Origin: Oceanospirillum maris DSM 6286 | GTDB taxonomy: Bacteria; Pseudomonadota; Gammaproteobacteria; Pseudomonadales; Halomonadaceae | Direction of reading: 5' to 3' | Length of the DNA: 64,000 bases | NCBI RefSeq assembly: GCF_000422865.1 | Contig: NZ_KE383937.1 | Coordinates: forward strand, 216,935-280,934 | Part shown: one piece after another, positions 1 through 8,569 of the stretch | Layout of the letters: each line of letters starts with the position of its first letter | Numbering within the stretch: the stretch's first letter is position 1 | Made by a program: the position numbers and the translations under genes | The notes under the pieces: generated by a model | Database searches by the model: none | What the model saw: only the letters and a program-made list of their open reading frames with translations | Told to the model about the DNA's origin: nothing

Positions 1-2368
1 GTTCACCGCCACACAGGCGGCTTAGAAAAACAGAACTGCCTTTCTCCGGGCGCTTTCGGAGTTCACCGCCACACAGGCGGCTTAGAAATCCATGGTTTTT
101 GTCTGCATTTGTTGCGACAAGTTCACCGCCACACAGGCGGCTTAGAAAGATAAAAATTAGGCCCGCAACAAATGGCCCCTGTTCACCGCCACACAGGCGG
201 CTTAGAAAATTCGGAGAGCAGCAGCCATCCGGCCTGTTCAGTTCACCGCCACACAGGCGGCTTAGAAACTTACGTTGCCTTTCACATATCCTTTGCTGGG
301 GTTCACCGCCACACAGGCGGCTTAGAAAGGATTAAATGCAGATACGCCACCGATAAAATTGTTCACCGCCACACAGGCGGCTTAGAAATACCATTATTCT
401 GTAAGTCTCTGATACATCCTGTTCACCGCCACACAGGCGGCTTAGAAAAGCAGTGTAAATGAGTCTTTAAAGGTTACAGGGTTCACCGCCACACAGGCGG
501 CTTAGAAATGTGTAAGTCTCCTTGTAAGGTTCTCTTATAGGTTCACCGCCACACAGGCGGCTTAGAAAATCCATCTCTCCGATTTCTTCATACCAATCTA
601 GTTCACCGCCACACAGGCGGCTTAGAAACGCATCAACAAAAATGTCAGGGGTTTTAGCGCGTTCACCGCCACACAGGCGGCTTAGAAAGATAATCACCAC
701 CATTTGGGAAATGTCTTTCAGTTCACCGCCACACAGGCGGCTTAGAAAGCCGAATCTGGCGACCACACCCGAACCGCTGCGTTCACCGCCACACAGGCGG
801 CTTAGAAATCCATCACTGACACATCAACCGCCGAATCTGGGTTCACCGCCACACAGGCGGCTTAGAAATTCACCCGCCTTGATACCGTCTCCAGCCTTGA
901 GTTCACCGCCACACAGGCGGCTTAGAAATACACCGCTGCGCTCAGCCCTGAACCCGACGCGTTCACCGCCACACAGGCGGCTTAGAAAAGCCACGGCAGC
1001 AGATGCGCGGGGCAGGTGGCGTTCACCGCCACACAGGCGGCTTAGAAAACTACGCTATAAATCTCATTGGAGTTTTTCATGTTCACCGCCACACAGGCGG
1101 CTTAGAAAAATTCAATAATTTTATCTAGTTTCATGCCTCCGTTCACCGCCACACAGGCGGCTTAGAAAGGTGCCTTCGATTAGCGGCCATGCTTTGCCTT
1201 GTTCACCGCCACACAGGCGGCTTAGAAACGGCACCTGGTCGGATGTTGCAGGCCGTTTAAGTTCACCGCCACACAGGCGGCTTAGAAAAGTGCTGCGGTG
1301 GCAGCATCGGTGGCGGTGGCGTTCACCGCCACACAGGCGGCTTAGAAAGCAATGATATTGCATTTCAGGCGATAAATAACGTTCACCGCCACACAGGCGG
1401 CTTAGAAAGTCGCGTGCTCGATGATTAAATTAATATTTGAGTTCACCGCCACACAGGCGGCTTAGAAAAGCCCCACCGGCAGCAAAAATATAATTATTGT
1501 GTTCACCGCCACACAGGCGGCTTAGAAAATTGCTCGCGCGTTGGCTAACATACGCTGGGCGTTCACCGCCACACAGGCGGCTTAGAAAAGCAGCAGCGAG
1601 TTTAAAAAACGTCTGATGGGGTTCACCGCCACACAGGCGGCTTAGAAACGTTCGCTGACTTTTACACCGGGGAAATCAGCGTTCACCGCCACACAGGCGG
1701 CTTAGAAAGACCATACCACGGGCTGGGTTTACCTTGAGTAGTTCACCGCCACACAGGCGGCTTAGAAATGATACGGTCGCTGGAAGTGACTCACGGAGAT
1801 GTTCACCGCCACACAGGCGGCTTAGAAATGTCCATGGCGGCATCGTTGCGGCCCCGAGGCGTTCACCGCCACACAGGCGGCTTAGAAATGTTGGCCCCTG
1901 ATATGCTCTAACAATTGGGGGTTCACCGCCACACAGGCGGCTTAGAAATGATACGGTCGCTGGAAGTGACTCACGGAGATGTTCACCGCCACACAGGCGG
2001 CTTAGAAATGTCCATGGCGGCATCGTTGCGGCCCCGAGGCGTTCACCGCCACACAGGCGGCTTAGAAATGTTGGCCCCTGATATGCTCTAACAATTGGGG
2101 GTTCACCGCCACACAGGCGGCTTAGAAATTTAACCTGCAGGCATAGGGCGACCGTTTACCGTTCACCGCCACACAGGCGGCTTAGAAAGTGCGCGTCGTA
2201 CAGCTCAACAGCCGCCGCGCGTTCACCGCCACACAGGCGGCTTAGAAATGTTTTATACAGCGCCTCCGATTTTGTGACTTGTTCACCGCCACACAGGCGG
2301 CTTAGAAAAAGCGTTCCAGCGCCTCGATGACTTTAATTCCGTTCACCGCCACACAGGCGGCTTAGAAG
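1..2368 (+). CRISPR. Type I-F CRISPR array, leader-distal end
   Basis: Forty 28-bp repeats recur every 60 bp from base 1 to 2341, separated by 39 spacers of 32 bp. The repeat begins GTTCACCGCC and ends GGCGGCTTAGAAA. It contains a 5-bp stem (CCGCC/GGCGG) around ACACA, which is the layout recognised by Cas6f (Csy4) in type I-F systems. The 28/32 geometry also fits I-F. All repeats appear identical except the last (2341-2368), whose final base is changed (GAAG instead of GAAA). A degenerate final repeat marks the leader-distal end, so transcription should run on the + strand and the youngest spacers lie to the left, beyond the window. No cas gene lies in the window. Directly after the array a short hairpin (2368-2382, GCGACA/TGTCGC) could end the precursor transcript. 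The many short ORFs read through this stretch are repeat artefacts. Confidence 0.98.
1741..2100 (+). repeat. Tandem duplication of a three-spacer CRISPR block
   Basis: The 180-bp segment 1741-1920 (three repeats, three spacers) is repeated base for base at 1921-2100. Spacers at 1769-1800, 1829-1860 and 1889-1920 are therefore identical to those at 1949-1980, 2009-2040 and 2069-2100. This is best explained by unequal recombination between repeats in the old part of the array, not by re-acquisition of three spacers in the same order. Confidence 0.97.
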
Positions 2369-2430
2369 CGACAGCCTGTCGCCCTAAAGGTTGACCTACA
2401 GTTCAGCGGTGTAGTGCCATTGGTGCATGA

Positions 2431-2670
2431 CGCTTCGCTTATGACACCTTACGATTGTGGTCTATAGGAAAGGACTGTATCAGGTTTAATTGCTGTTTGA
2501 AGCTTCGCTTATGACACCTTACGATTGTGGTCTATAGGCAAGGACTGTATGAGGTTTAATTGCTGTTTGAAGCTTCGTTTATGACATCTTACGACTGTGG
2601 TCTATAAGCAATGACTGTATCGGGTTCAACTGCTGTTTGAGGCTTTGCTTATGCTCTTTGCGATTAGGGA
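2431..2670. repeat. 70-bp tandem repeat after the CRISPR array
   Basis: Three copies of a 70-bp unit start at 2431, 2501 and 2571, each beginning near GCTTCGCTTATGACACCTTA and ending near TGCTGTTTGA. A degraded fourth copy runs from 2641 to about 2670. The first two copies are almost identical and the third is more diverged. The unit length is not a multiple of three and no ORF follows it, so it is noncoding. The remainder of the gap (2369-2430 and 2671-2818) shows a G-rich run near 2680 and no gene. Confidence 0.9.
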
Positions 2671-2818
2671 ATAACTCGGAGGGGGGGAGGGTGTCATAAG
2701 ATGCGAGGTACGAGCAGCGTCACGCACCATCTGTTTTTGCAGTGAGGTTTGGTTTAAAGCGGTAGGGCATGATGGACGTGCCCGTTATAAGGGATTCGCC
2801 CATCATTTTGTGCGAGGA

Positions 2819-3289
2819 TTAGCCGATGGTGATTGGCGGTAGTTCTGGTGCTTTTAGTTCTGCTTTTTCTGTTGGAGCCATAACGGTTGCGGTGCCGACG
2901 ACGACTTTTTCATCATTTTGGTTGGTCACTAGGGTGTCGATGATGACGCGGTTTTTGCTCAGTTTCTCTGTTACGGTTAGGGTTACGGTTAGGGTGTCAG
3001 AGAGTTTAACTGGGCGGCGGAAGCTTAACTCTTGGCCTAGGTAGATGGTGCCTGGCCCAGGTAAAACCGTTGCCAGTGCTGCGGAAATTAGAGAGCCTGA
3101 CCACATGCCGTGGGCGATTTGTTCACCAAACATGGTGGTTTTGGCAAATTCTGGATCAAGGTGTACGGGATTAACATCACCTGAAACCGCAGCAAATAGT
3201 ACCAGTTCCTTCTCTGTTAGAGCACGTTCCAATGTAGCGGTATCGCCAACCTGAATGTCATCATAGATTTTGTTAATCAGTACGGTCAT
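2819..3289 (-). CDS. MaoC-family (R)-specific enoyl-CoA hydratase
   Basis: This 156-residue protein has the MaoC/hydratase-2 hot-dog fold signature. The catalytic Asp-His motif is visible as SGDVNPVHLD (about residues 35-44), followed by FGEQIAHGMWSGSLIS. Members hydrate trans-2-enoyl-CoA to (R)-3-hydroxyacyl-CoA, linking beta-oxidation to polyhydroxyalkanoate or fatty-acid synthesis (PhaJ type). The length matches single-domain members. The start is supported by GGAGA about 7 bases upstream. It is followed on the same strand by an alpha/beta hydrolase further upstream and by acyl-CoA synthetases on the other strand, so an acyl-CoA role fits. The exact substrate cannot be told from sequence. 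Confidence 0.85.
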   Translation of the reverse strand: MTVLINKIYDDIQVGDTATLERALTEKELVLFAAVSGDVNPVHLDPEFAKTTMFGEQIAHGMWSGSLISAALATVLPGPGTIYLGQELSFRRPVKLSDTLTVTLTVTEKLSKNRVIIDTLVTNQNDEKVVVGTATVMAPTEKAELKAPELPPITIG

Positions 3290-3309
3290 TTCTTATCTCC
3301 AGATAAAAC

Positions 3310-3323
3310 ACTTAACGTTAAGT
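3310..3323. promoter_or_regulatory. 14-bp perfect palindrome, candidate operator
   Basis: ACTTAACGTTAAGT is a perfect palindrome 21 bases upstream of the MaoC-family start. Its size and position suit a TetR-type repressor site controlling the hydratase. The cognate regulator is not in the window, so this is inference. Confidence 0.45.
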
Positions 3324-3409
3324 AAAATATTTCTAATATCAGATTATTACAACGGATGTTACGTGATAATGACGCTGCTTGTAATCGCCTAATATTTAAC
3401 GGTACAAGC

Positions 3410-4192
3410 TTAGCCCTGATTGTTGTGCGTCGCAATAAAATGGCTGACTAATGGGTTTACTAAGTCTGAGTGGGTGATTGGCCCCATGTGGCCGCAGGGT
3501 AAGGCGTGATGTTCCGCCTGCGGAAATTGCTGTTGTAGAACCCGCATCACCGCATGGGTGGTGGCTGGGCTTTCGGCGCCTTCAAGTAGTAAAACGGGGC
3601 ATTGGATTGATGCGAGGTTTTTCGGCGGGCAATCTTCGTTTAGCAAGGCGGCAAAATCATAGGCGACTTTGATGATGCCGTGGCAAAACAGTGCCTGCAT
3701 CTTTTCATTTAAGCGTTCAAATGTGCCGTCACCGTTCCAGTAATCAATAAAGCTGGCGGCGGCTTTCGCGGGTTGCTCTGCATCAAGGTAATGATCAATT
3801 TGGGCGCTTAGTATCATAATAGCTTGGCGCTGGGGGTGTTCAGGGTCAAGCAGGTGAAATGCAACGGGTTCGAATAACGTTAGGCTGAGTATTTTCTCAG
3901 GCTGAGTGCGTGCTAGGCGAATGGCGGTGGCGGCACCGTAGGAGTGCCCCACAAGATGGAACGCCTGCTCAGGTAGCTGATCCGCGAGATGATCCACTTC
4001 AAAGCTGAGTTGATGGTCGGCTCGTGGGTTTGTTGGTCTATTTTTTTTGCCATAGCCGAGCAGGTCTGGCGCTAAACTTTGGCCTTTTAATAACGGCTGT
4101 AGAGCCTGCCATTGTAGGCCGCTGCTCATTGAGCTGTGCAATAAAACGGTGGCAGCTTTTGCGTGTTGTTTTTGTTCGTTTTGCGGTTTCAA
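3410..4192 (-). CDS. Alpha/beta hydrolase
   Basis: The product (260 residues from the preferred start) is an alpha/beta-hydrolase fold protein. It shows the oxyanion segment LLHSSMSSG, the nucleophile elbow GHSYG and a late CGHMGPITH segment carrying the likely catalytic His. I chose the TTG at 4192 because AGAGGA lies 9 bases before it. The frame is open further upstream to a TTG at 4294, but those extra 34 residues look unlike the family. Substrate is unknown; esterase, thioesterase or C-C hydrolase activities are all possible. It lies upstream of the MaoC gene on the same strand with about 120 bp between them, so co-transcription is possible but not shown. Confidence 0.75.
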   Translation of the reverse strand: MKPQNEQKQHAKAATVLLHSSMSSGLQWQALQPLLKGQSLAPDLLGYGKKNRPTNPRADHQLSFEVDHLADQLPEQAFHLVGHSYGAATAIRLARTQPEKILSLTLFEPVAFHLLDPEHPQRQAIMILSAQIDHYLDAEQPAKAAASFIDYWNGDGTFERLNEKMQALFCHGIIKVAYDFAALLNEDCPPKNLASIQCPVLLLEGAESPATTHAVMRVLQQQFPQAEHHALPCGHMGPITHSDLVNPLVSHFIATHNNQG

Positions 4193-4584
4193 AAGCGTAG
4201 ATCCTCTTTGGAATGGATAGGTGAGCTTAAGGGCATACTGATAGGTTTTAAACGTAAAACGGAAATGTGTGTCATGAAACGCAGTATTAAGCAATAAAAA
4301 TGGCCTTAAATCAGTGGTTTTTTACTAAATACTAAGAGTTATGACTAATGAGTCGCAAATTATTAGCAAAATCAGCTATTGACTCCACTAAAGTCTGATT
4401 CTTTTGCTATGCAGCGTAATGCTTAATCCCACTATAGCTAAATTATTATCGATAGAATGGATGGCGGTATAGGCTTTCTTGAAGATTTTCTCGACTAGCG
4501 GTGCTGAATATCCGTGATTGAAAACAACTAAAAACTCTAAGAACGCTCAGAACAATAACAGGGCTTGGAAAAAAGGTATCTCCA
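4193..4584. other. Intergenic region between divergent genes
   Basis: This A+T-rich gap separates the leftward hydrolase from the rightward acyl-CoA synthetase and should hold both promoters. A TTGACT hexamer near 4379 is a possible -35 element, but no convincing -10 sits at the right distance. I see no gene. Confidence 0.4.
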
Positions 4585-6210
4585 ATGCAACAGAATATAT
4601 ATGACATGGGGCTAGAACAAACCCCCGCAAACTATGAAGCATTGTCTCCGTTAAGTTATTTGAAGCGTGCGGCTTCTATTTATCCGAATTATACCGCCCA
4701 AATTCATCACGGAGAGATTATTACTTGGAAAGAGACGTATACGCGAGCGGTACGTCTTGCGTCTGCACTGAACAAAGCGGGGATTAAAAAAGGTGATACC
4801 GTTGCGTTCATGTCACCTAATATTCCTGCGCTTTTTGAAGCGCATTTTGGCGTGCCTATGTCGGGTGCTGTACTTAACGCCATGAATACGCGTTTAGATG
4901 CGGAAGCTATCTCTTTTATTTTGCAGCACGCAGAGGCAAAAATTGTCTTTGTTGATCGTGAGTTTTCAGAAGTGATTACCCGTGCGATAAAAATGTTGCA
5001 AAACAAGCCGCGTATTATCGATATTGATGATCCTTACTATGAAGGCGGTTCTTTAATTGGTGATACCAATTATGAAGATTTTATCGCGGAGGGCGATGAA
5101 GACTTCTCTTGGGAGATGCCTGCAAATGAGTGGGATGCGATCACTCTAAATTACACGTCGGGTACAACCGGTAATCCAAAAGGTGTGGTTTATCATCACC
5201 GTGGTGCTTACCTAAATGCGGCCAGTAATGTGATCTCTTGGGATATGGGGCATCACCCTGTGTACCTATGGACATTGCCGATGTTCCATTGCAATGGCTG
5301 GTGTTTCCCGTGGAGTGTGGCAGCGGCCAGTGGTGTTAGCGTAAGTTTACGCCATGTTCGTGTTGAGCCTATCTATGAAGCGATTAAAGAGTTTGGTGTT
5401 AACCACTTCTGCGGTGCTCCTATCGTTCTGAATATGCTGAATAATGCTGGCGAAGAGATGAAAGCCGGTATTAATCATGAAGTTAAAGTGATGACGGCGG
5501 GCGCAGCGCCACCGGCTTCTGTGATTGAAGGCATGGAAGCGATGGGCTTTAAAGTGACCCACGTTTATGGCCTAACTGAAACCTACGGCCCTTGTGTGCT
5601 ATGTGAATGGCATAGTGAATGGGATGAGCTGCCAGCGGGTGAGCGTGCTAAGTTAAAAGCTCGCCAGGGTGTTCGTGCTCCGATGCAGGAAGGTCTAATG
5701 GTGGGGCATCCTGAAACGATGGAGCCTGTACCACAAGATGGCAAAACCATGGGTGAGATCTTTATTCGCGGAAATCTTGTGATGAAAGGTTATCTGAAGA
5801 ACCCGAACACCACGGATGAGTCTTTCCAAGGTGGCTGGTTCCATTCTGGTGATTTGGCTGTATGGCACGAAGATGGCTATATCGAGATTAAAGATCGCTC
5901 GAAAGATGTGATTATCTCCGGTGGTGAAAATATCTCCTCTATTGAAGTGGAAGATATTCTGTATCGTCACCCTAAAATTATGGAAGCGGCAGTGGTTGCC
6001 AGACCGGATGAGAAATGGGGCGAAACACCCTGTGCCTTTGTGACGGTTAATCCGGGCGAAGAGATGACAGAAGAAGATGTTATCCAGTTCTGCCGTGATG
6101 GCATGGCGCACTTTAAAACCCCTAAAACCGTTGTTTTTGGTGATCTGCCAAAAACCTCTACCGGCAAGATTCAGAAGTTTATGCTTCGTGATCGTGCCAA
6201 AGAACTTTGA
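4585..6210 (+). CDS. AMP-dependent acyl-CoA synthetase (AlkK/DmdB-like)
   Basis: This 541-residue enzyme belongs to the ANL adenylating superfamily and should activate a fatty or short branched/thio acid to its CoA thioester via an acyl-AMP. The phosphate-binding motif YTSGTTGNPKGVVYHH is at about residues 190-205. Further motifs are GLTETYGP, the hinge region HSGDLAVWHEDGYIEIKDRSKD and the C-terminal catalytic lysine segment PKTSTGKIQKF. The segment MFHCNGWCFPW is typical of the medium-chain AlkK and methylmercaptopropionate DmdB branch rather than FadD. Length is normal for that branch. An AAGG lies about 11 bases before the start. A strong terminator follows at 6305-6330, so it appears to be a single-gene unit. 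The substrate cannot be decided from sequence. Confidence 0.85.
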   Translation: MQQNIYDMGLEQTPANYEALSPLSYLKRAASIYPNYTAQIHHGEIITWKETYTRAVRLASALNKAGIKKGDTVAFMSPNIPALFEAHFGVPMSGAVLNAMNTRLDAEAISFILQHAEAKIVFVDREFSEVITRAIKMLQNKPRIIDIDDPYYEGGSLIGDTNYEDFIAEGDEDFSWEMPANEWDAITLNYTSGTTGNPKGVVYHHRGAYLNAASNVISWDMGHHPVYLWTLPMFHCNGWCFPWSVAAASGVSVSLRHVRVEPIYEAIKEFGVNHFCGAPIVLNMLNNAGEEMKAGINHEVKVMTAGAAPPASVIEGMEAMGFKVTHVYGLTETYGPCVLCEWHSEWDELPAGERAKLKARQGVRAPMQEGLMVGHPETMEPVPQDGKTMGEIFIRGNLVMKGYLKNPNTTDESFQGGWFHSGDLAVWHEDGYIEIKDRSKDVIISGGENISSIEVEDILYRHPKIMEAAVVARPDEKWGETPCAFVTVNPGEEMTEEDVIQFCRDGMAHFKTPKTVVFGDLPKTSTGKIQKFMLRDRAKEL

Positions 6211-6304
6211 GGCTTATCTGTCTCAAGGTTTAGGTAAGCATGATATAACATATTGATCTGCTTGCCTTTTCTGTCTGACTATTATGTCCGTTTTGGGCAA
6301 TCTG

Positions 6305-6330
6305 GGGAGCGAATTTTCGCTCCCTTTTTT
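6305..6330 (+). terminator. Rho-independent terminator of the acyl-CoA synthetase gene
   Basis: The arms GGGAGCGAA (6305-6313) and TTCGCTCCC (6316-6324) form a 9-bp stem followed by six T residues. Confidence 0.9.
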
Positions 6331-6516
6331 ATTGGCAAATTTTCGGGTTTATTCGCAGCTTTTATTCAATCGCTTTAGGGCTATATTTAAATGAGGTAAT
6401 GGAGCTTATAAGAGATAGCGAGGTCTATAAAAGCAAGGGGCTTACTTATATTGCTAATAGCGCAGTCAAAGGGGAAAAAGCGAGCTAAAAGATTAACGTG
6501 ATGTTTGTATGAATAA

Positions 6517-6549
6517 TAAAACAAACGTGCGTTTCAATCGTTTGTTTTA
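6517..6549. promoter_or_regulatory. PsrA-type operator upstream of fadD
   Basis: Positions 6522-6535 read CAAAC-GTGC-GTTTC, which matches the published PsrA consensus (G/C)AAAC-N(2-4)-GTTT(G/C). The site lies in a larger inverted repeat: arms TAAAACAAACG (6517-6527) and CGTTTGTTTTA (6539-6549) are perfectly complementary with an 11-bp gap. PsrA is a TetR-family repressor of beta-oxidation genes released by long-chain fatty acyl ligands in pseudomonads. Its presence 125-160 bp before a FadD-type gene suggests the same control here. Confidence 0.65.
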
Positions 6550-6674
6550 CTTTTGCCGGCGTCTAGTTTATGTTGTGAATAATAATAAAGCGGGCTAACG
6601 CCTGTAAAAAATAACAACCCTGTTTAGCTCCCTTGCGAAGTGAGCCAATAAAAATAATGAGACGGGAGAAAGCT

Positions 6675-8372
6675 ATGATCAGTCCGTTCTTCAAAGAACG
6701 TTACCCTGAAGGTATATCCACAGAGATAGACCTATCAGCGTACTCTTCTATTTTAGAAGTACTTGACGAAGCCTGTAAGCGTTTTGCGGGTCGTCCAGCC
6801 TTTTCAAATATGGGCAAAACTATTACTTTTGGTGAGCTAGATCTGCTCGCGCGTGATTTTGCAGCTTATCTGCAAAACCAGCTTGGCTTGAAGCCCGGTG
6901 AGCGTATTGCGATTCAGCTGCCGAACACTCTGCAGTATCCAATTGCACTGTTTGGTGCTTTAAGGGCGGGTTTGGTGGTGGTTAACACCAATCCACTGTA
7001 TACCGAACGTGAAATGCGCCATCAATTTCAAGACTCTGAAGTTAAAGCCCTTGTCGTATTAGCGAATATGGCCCATTTAGCAGAAAAAGTACTGCCCGAT
7101 ACGGGGATTGAGCATGTAATTGTGACTGAGCTGGGTGATATGCACGGTTTGGTGAAGCGAACACTGATCAACAGTGTCGTGCGCTATGTTAAAAAAATGG
7201 TGCCAGCCTATAGTCTTCCCCGTGCCATTGCCTATCGTGATGTTTTAAGTGAAGGTAAAAGTTTACCTTTGCAAAAGCATCAAGCTAAAGCTGAAGACCT
7301 TGCGGTATTGCAGTATACCGGTGGTACCACCGGTGTGGCTAAAGGCGCGATGCTAAGCCATAAAAACTTGGTGGCCAATATGCTGCAGGCTCGCATCATT
7401 TTGAATACCATTTTGGAAGAGGGGCAAGAAACCATTATTTTGCCTTTGCCGATGTACCATATTTACAGCTTCACCGTTAGTTTAGTGCTAATGGAGTCCG
7501 GTAATCATTCGGTGCTTATTACCAACCCACGGGATCTACCAGGCTTTGTTAAAGAGCTAGCCAAAACCGAGTTTACTGGTTTTGTGGGCTTAAATACGCT
7601 GTTTGTAGCCTTGGCGAATCGTGATGATTTCAAGCAGTTGGATTTTTCTAAGCTCAAGCTGACTATTTCTGGTGGTATGGCGTTAACCCATGCTGCGGAG
7701 GAAGAATGGCATGAGGTTACGGGTTGTCATATTAATGAAGGTTACGGTATGACGGAAACGTCGCCGATTGTAACGTTTAATATTCCCTGTAAATCTCAAT
7801 TAGGCTCCATTGGTTTGCCAGTTCCATCGACAGATCTAAAAACGATCGATGAAAACGGTAACGATTTGCCCCACGGTGAAGTCGGCGAGCTGTGTGCTAA
7901 AGGCCCGCAAGTGATGATGGGCTATTGGAAAAATGAAGCGGCCACCCGTGAAATGATCGATAGCGATGATTGGCTGCACACTGGGGATATCGGGCTTATT
8001 CAGGAAGATGGCTTTGTCCGTATTGTTGACCGTAAAAAAGATATGATTAATGTCTCAGGCTTTAATGTGTACCCCAATGAAGTGGAAGATGTGATTGTGT
8101 CGCATACCGGTATCATTGAAGCGGCGGCTATTGGTGTGCCTGATGATAAAACCGGCGAAGCGATTAAAGTTTTCTTGGTGCGTCGTGATGAAAACCTAAC
8201 AGTAAAAGAAGTGCAGGAATACTGCCGTAGCCATCTAACCGGCTATAAAGTACCTAAACAGGTTGAGTTTCGTGATGAACTGCCAAAAACTAACGTCGGT
8301 AAAGTGTTGCGCCGACAACTTCGGGATGAAGAGTTAGGGAAAATCCAGCAACGAGCCAATGCCGTTGTCTAA
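6675..8372 (+). CDS. fadD: Long-chain-fatty-acid--CoA ligase
   Basis: The 565-residue product matches FadD in length (E. coli about 561) and motifs. The AMP-binding P-loop is YTGGTTGVAKGAMLSHKN, followed by GYGMTETSP, the hinge DWLHTGDIGLIQEDGFVRIVDRKKDMI (read in parts) and the C-terminal lysine motif PKTNVGKVLRR. It activates long-chain fatty acids at the inner membrane for beta-oxidation. The frame is open to a TTG at 6633, but the ATG at 6675 is preferred because GGGAGA lies 7 bases before it and the protein then begins like FadD (MISPFFKERYPEG). The upstream PsrA-type site suggests derepression by fatty acids. A terminator follows, so it is monocistronic. Confidence 0.93.
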   Translation: MISPFFKERYPEGISTEIDLSAYSSILEVLDEACKRFAGRPAFSNMGKTITFGELDLLARDFAAYLQNQLGLKPGERIAIQLPNTLQYPIALFGALRAGLVVVNTNPLYTEREMRHQFQDSEVKALVVLANMAHLAEKVLPDTGIEHVIVTELGDMHGLVKRTLINSVVRYVKKMVPAYSLPRAIAYRDVLSEGKSLPLQKHQAKAEDLAVLQYTGGTTGVAKGAMLSHKNLVANMLQARIILNTILEEGQETIILPLPMYHIYSFTVSLVLMESGNHSVLITNPRDLPGFVKELAKTEFTGFVGLNTLFVALANRDDFKQLDFSKLKLTISGGMALTHAAEEEWHEVTGCHINEGYGMTETSPIVTFNIPCKSQLGSIGLPVPSTDLKTIDENGNDLPHGEVGELCAKGPQVMMGYWKNEAATREMIDSDDWLHTGDIGLIQEDGFVRIVDRKKDMINVSGFNVYPNEVEDVIVSHTGIIEAAAIGVPDDKTGEAIKVFLVRRDENLTVKEVQEYCRSHLTGYKVPKQVEFRDELPKTNVGKVLRRQLRDEELGKIQQRANAVV

Positions 8373-8421
8373 TACAGGGTGATATAAAAAAGTTTTTAAA
8401 ATCAAATTCTTATAGATAAAG

Positions 8422-8447
8422 AAAAGAGGCTTCGGCCTCTTTTTTTA
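8422..8447 (+). terminator. Rho-independent terminator of fadD
   Basis: A GAGGC-TTCG-GCCTC hairpin with flanking A and T runs (AAAAGAGGC / GCCTCTTTT) ends in a long T tract. Confidence 0.9.
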
Positions 8448-8569
8448 TGCCCTTACCCGACAGATATTGGAAATCCTCTGCGTTTTGATTGCAAACAGGT
8501 TAAAATGCCGCCCTTTGGCTGTTTTACCCTTTCATGCATGTCGCTTATCGGTCAGAGGTTCTATCTTTC

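Noticed and set aside
89-180. 11-bp match in opposite orientation between the second and third spacers (CATTTGTTGCG)
   Set aside because: The match is internal to both spacers and flanks differ, so they cannot be overlapping protospacers; chance is likely.
749-932. ACCGCTGC shared by the spacers at 749-780 and 929-960
   Set aside because: Only 8 bases match and the match is not at both spacer ends, so no common protospacer is implied.
99-2023. Several ORFs of 60-158 codons on both strands across the CRISPR array
   Set aside because: They are made of repeated SPPHRRLR or FLSRLCGGE units, which are translations of the 28-bp repeat, with no proper starts.
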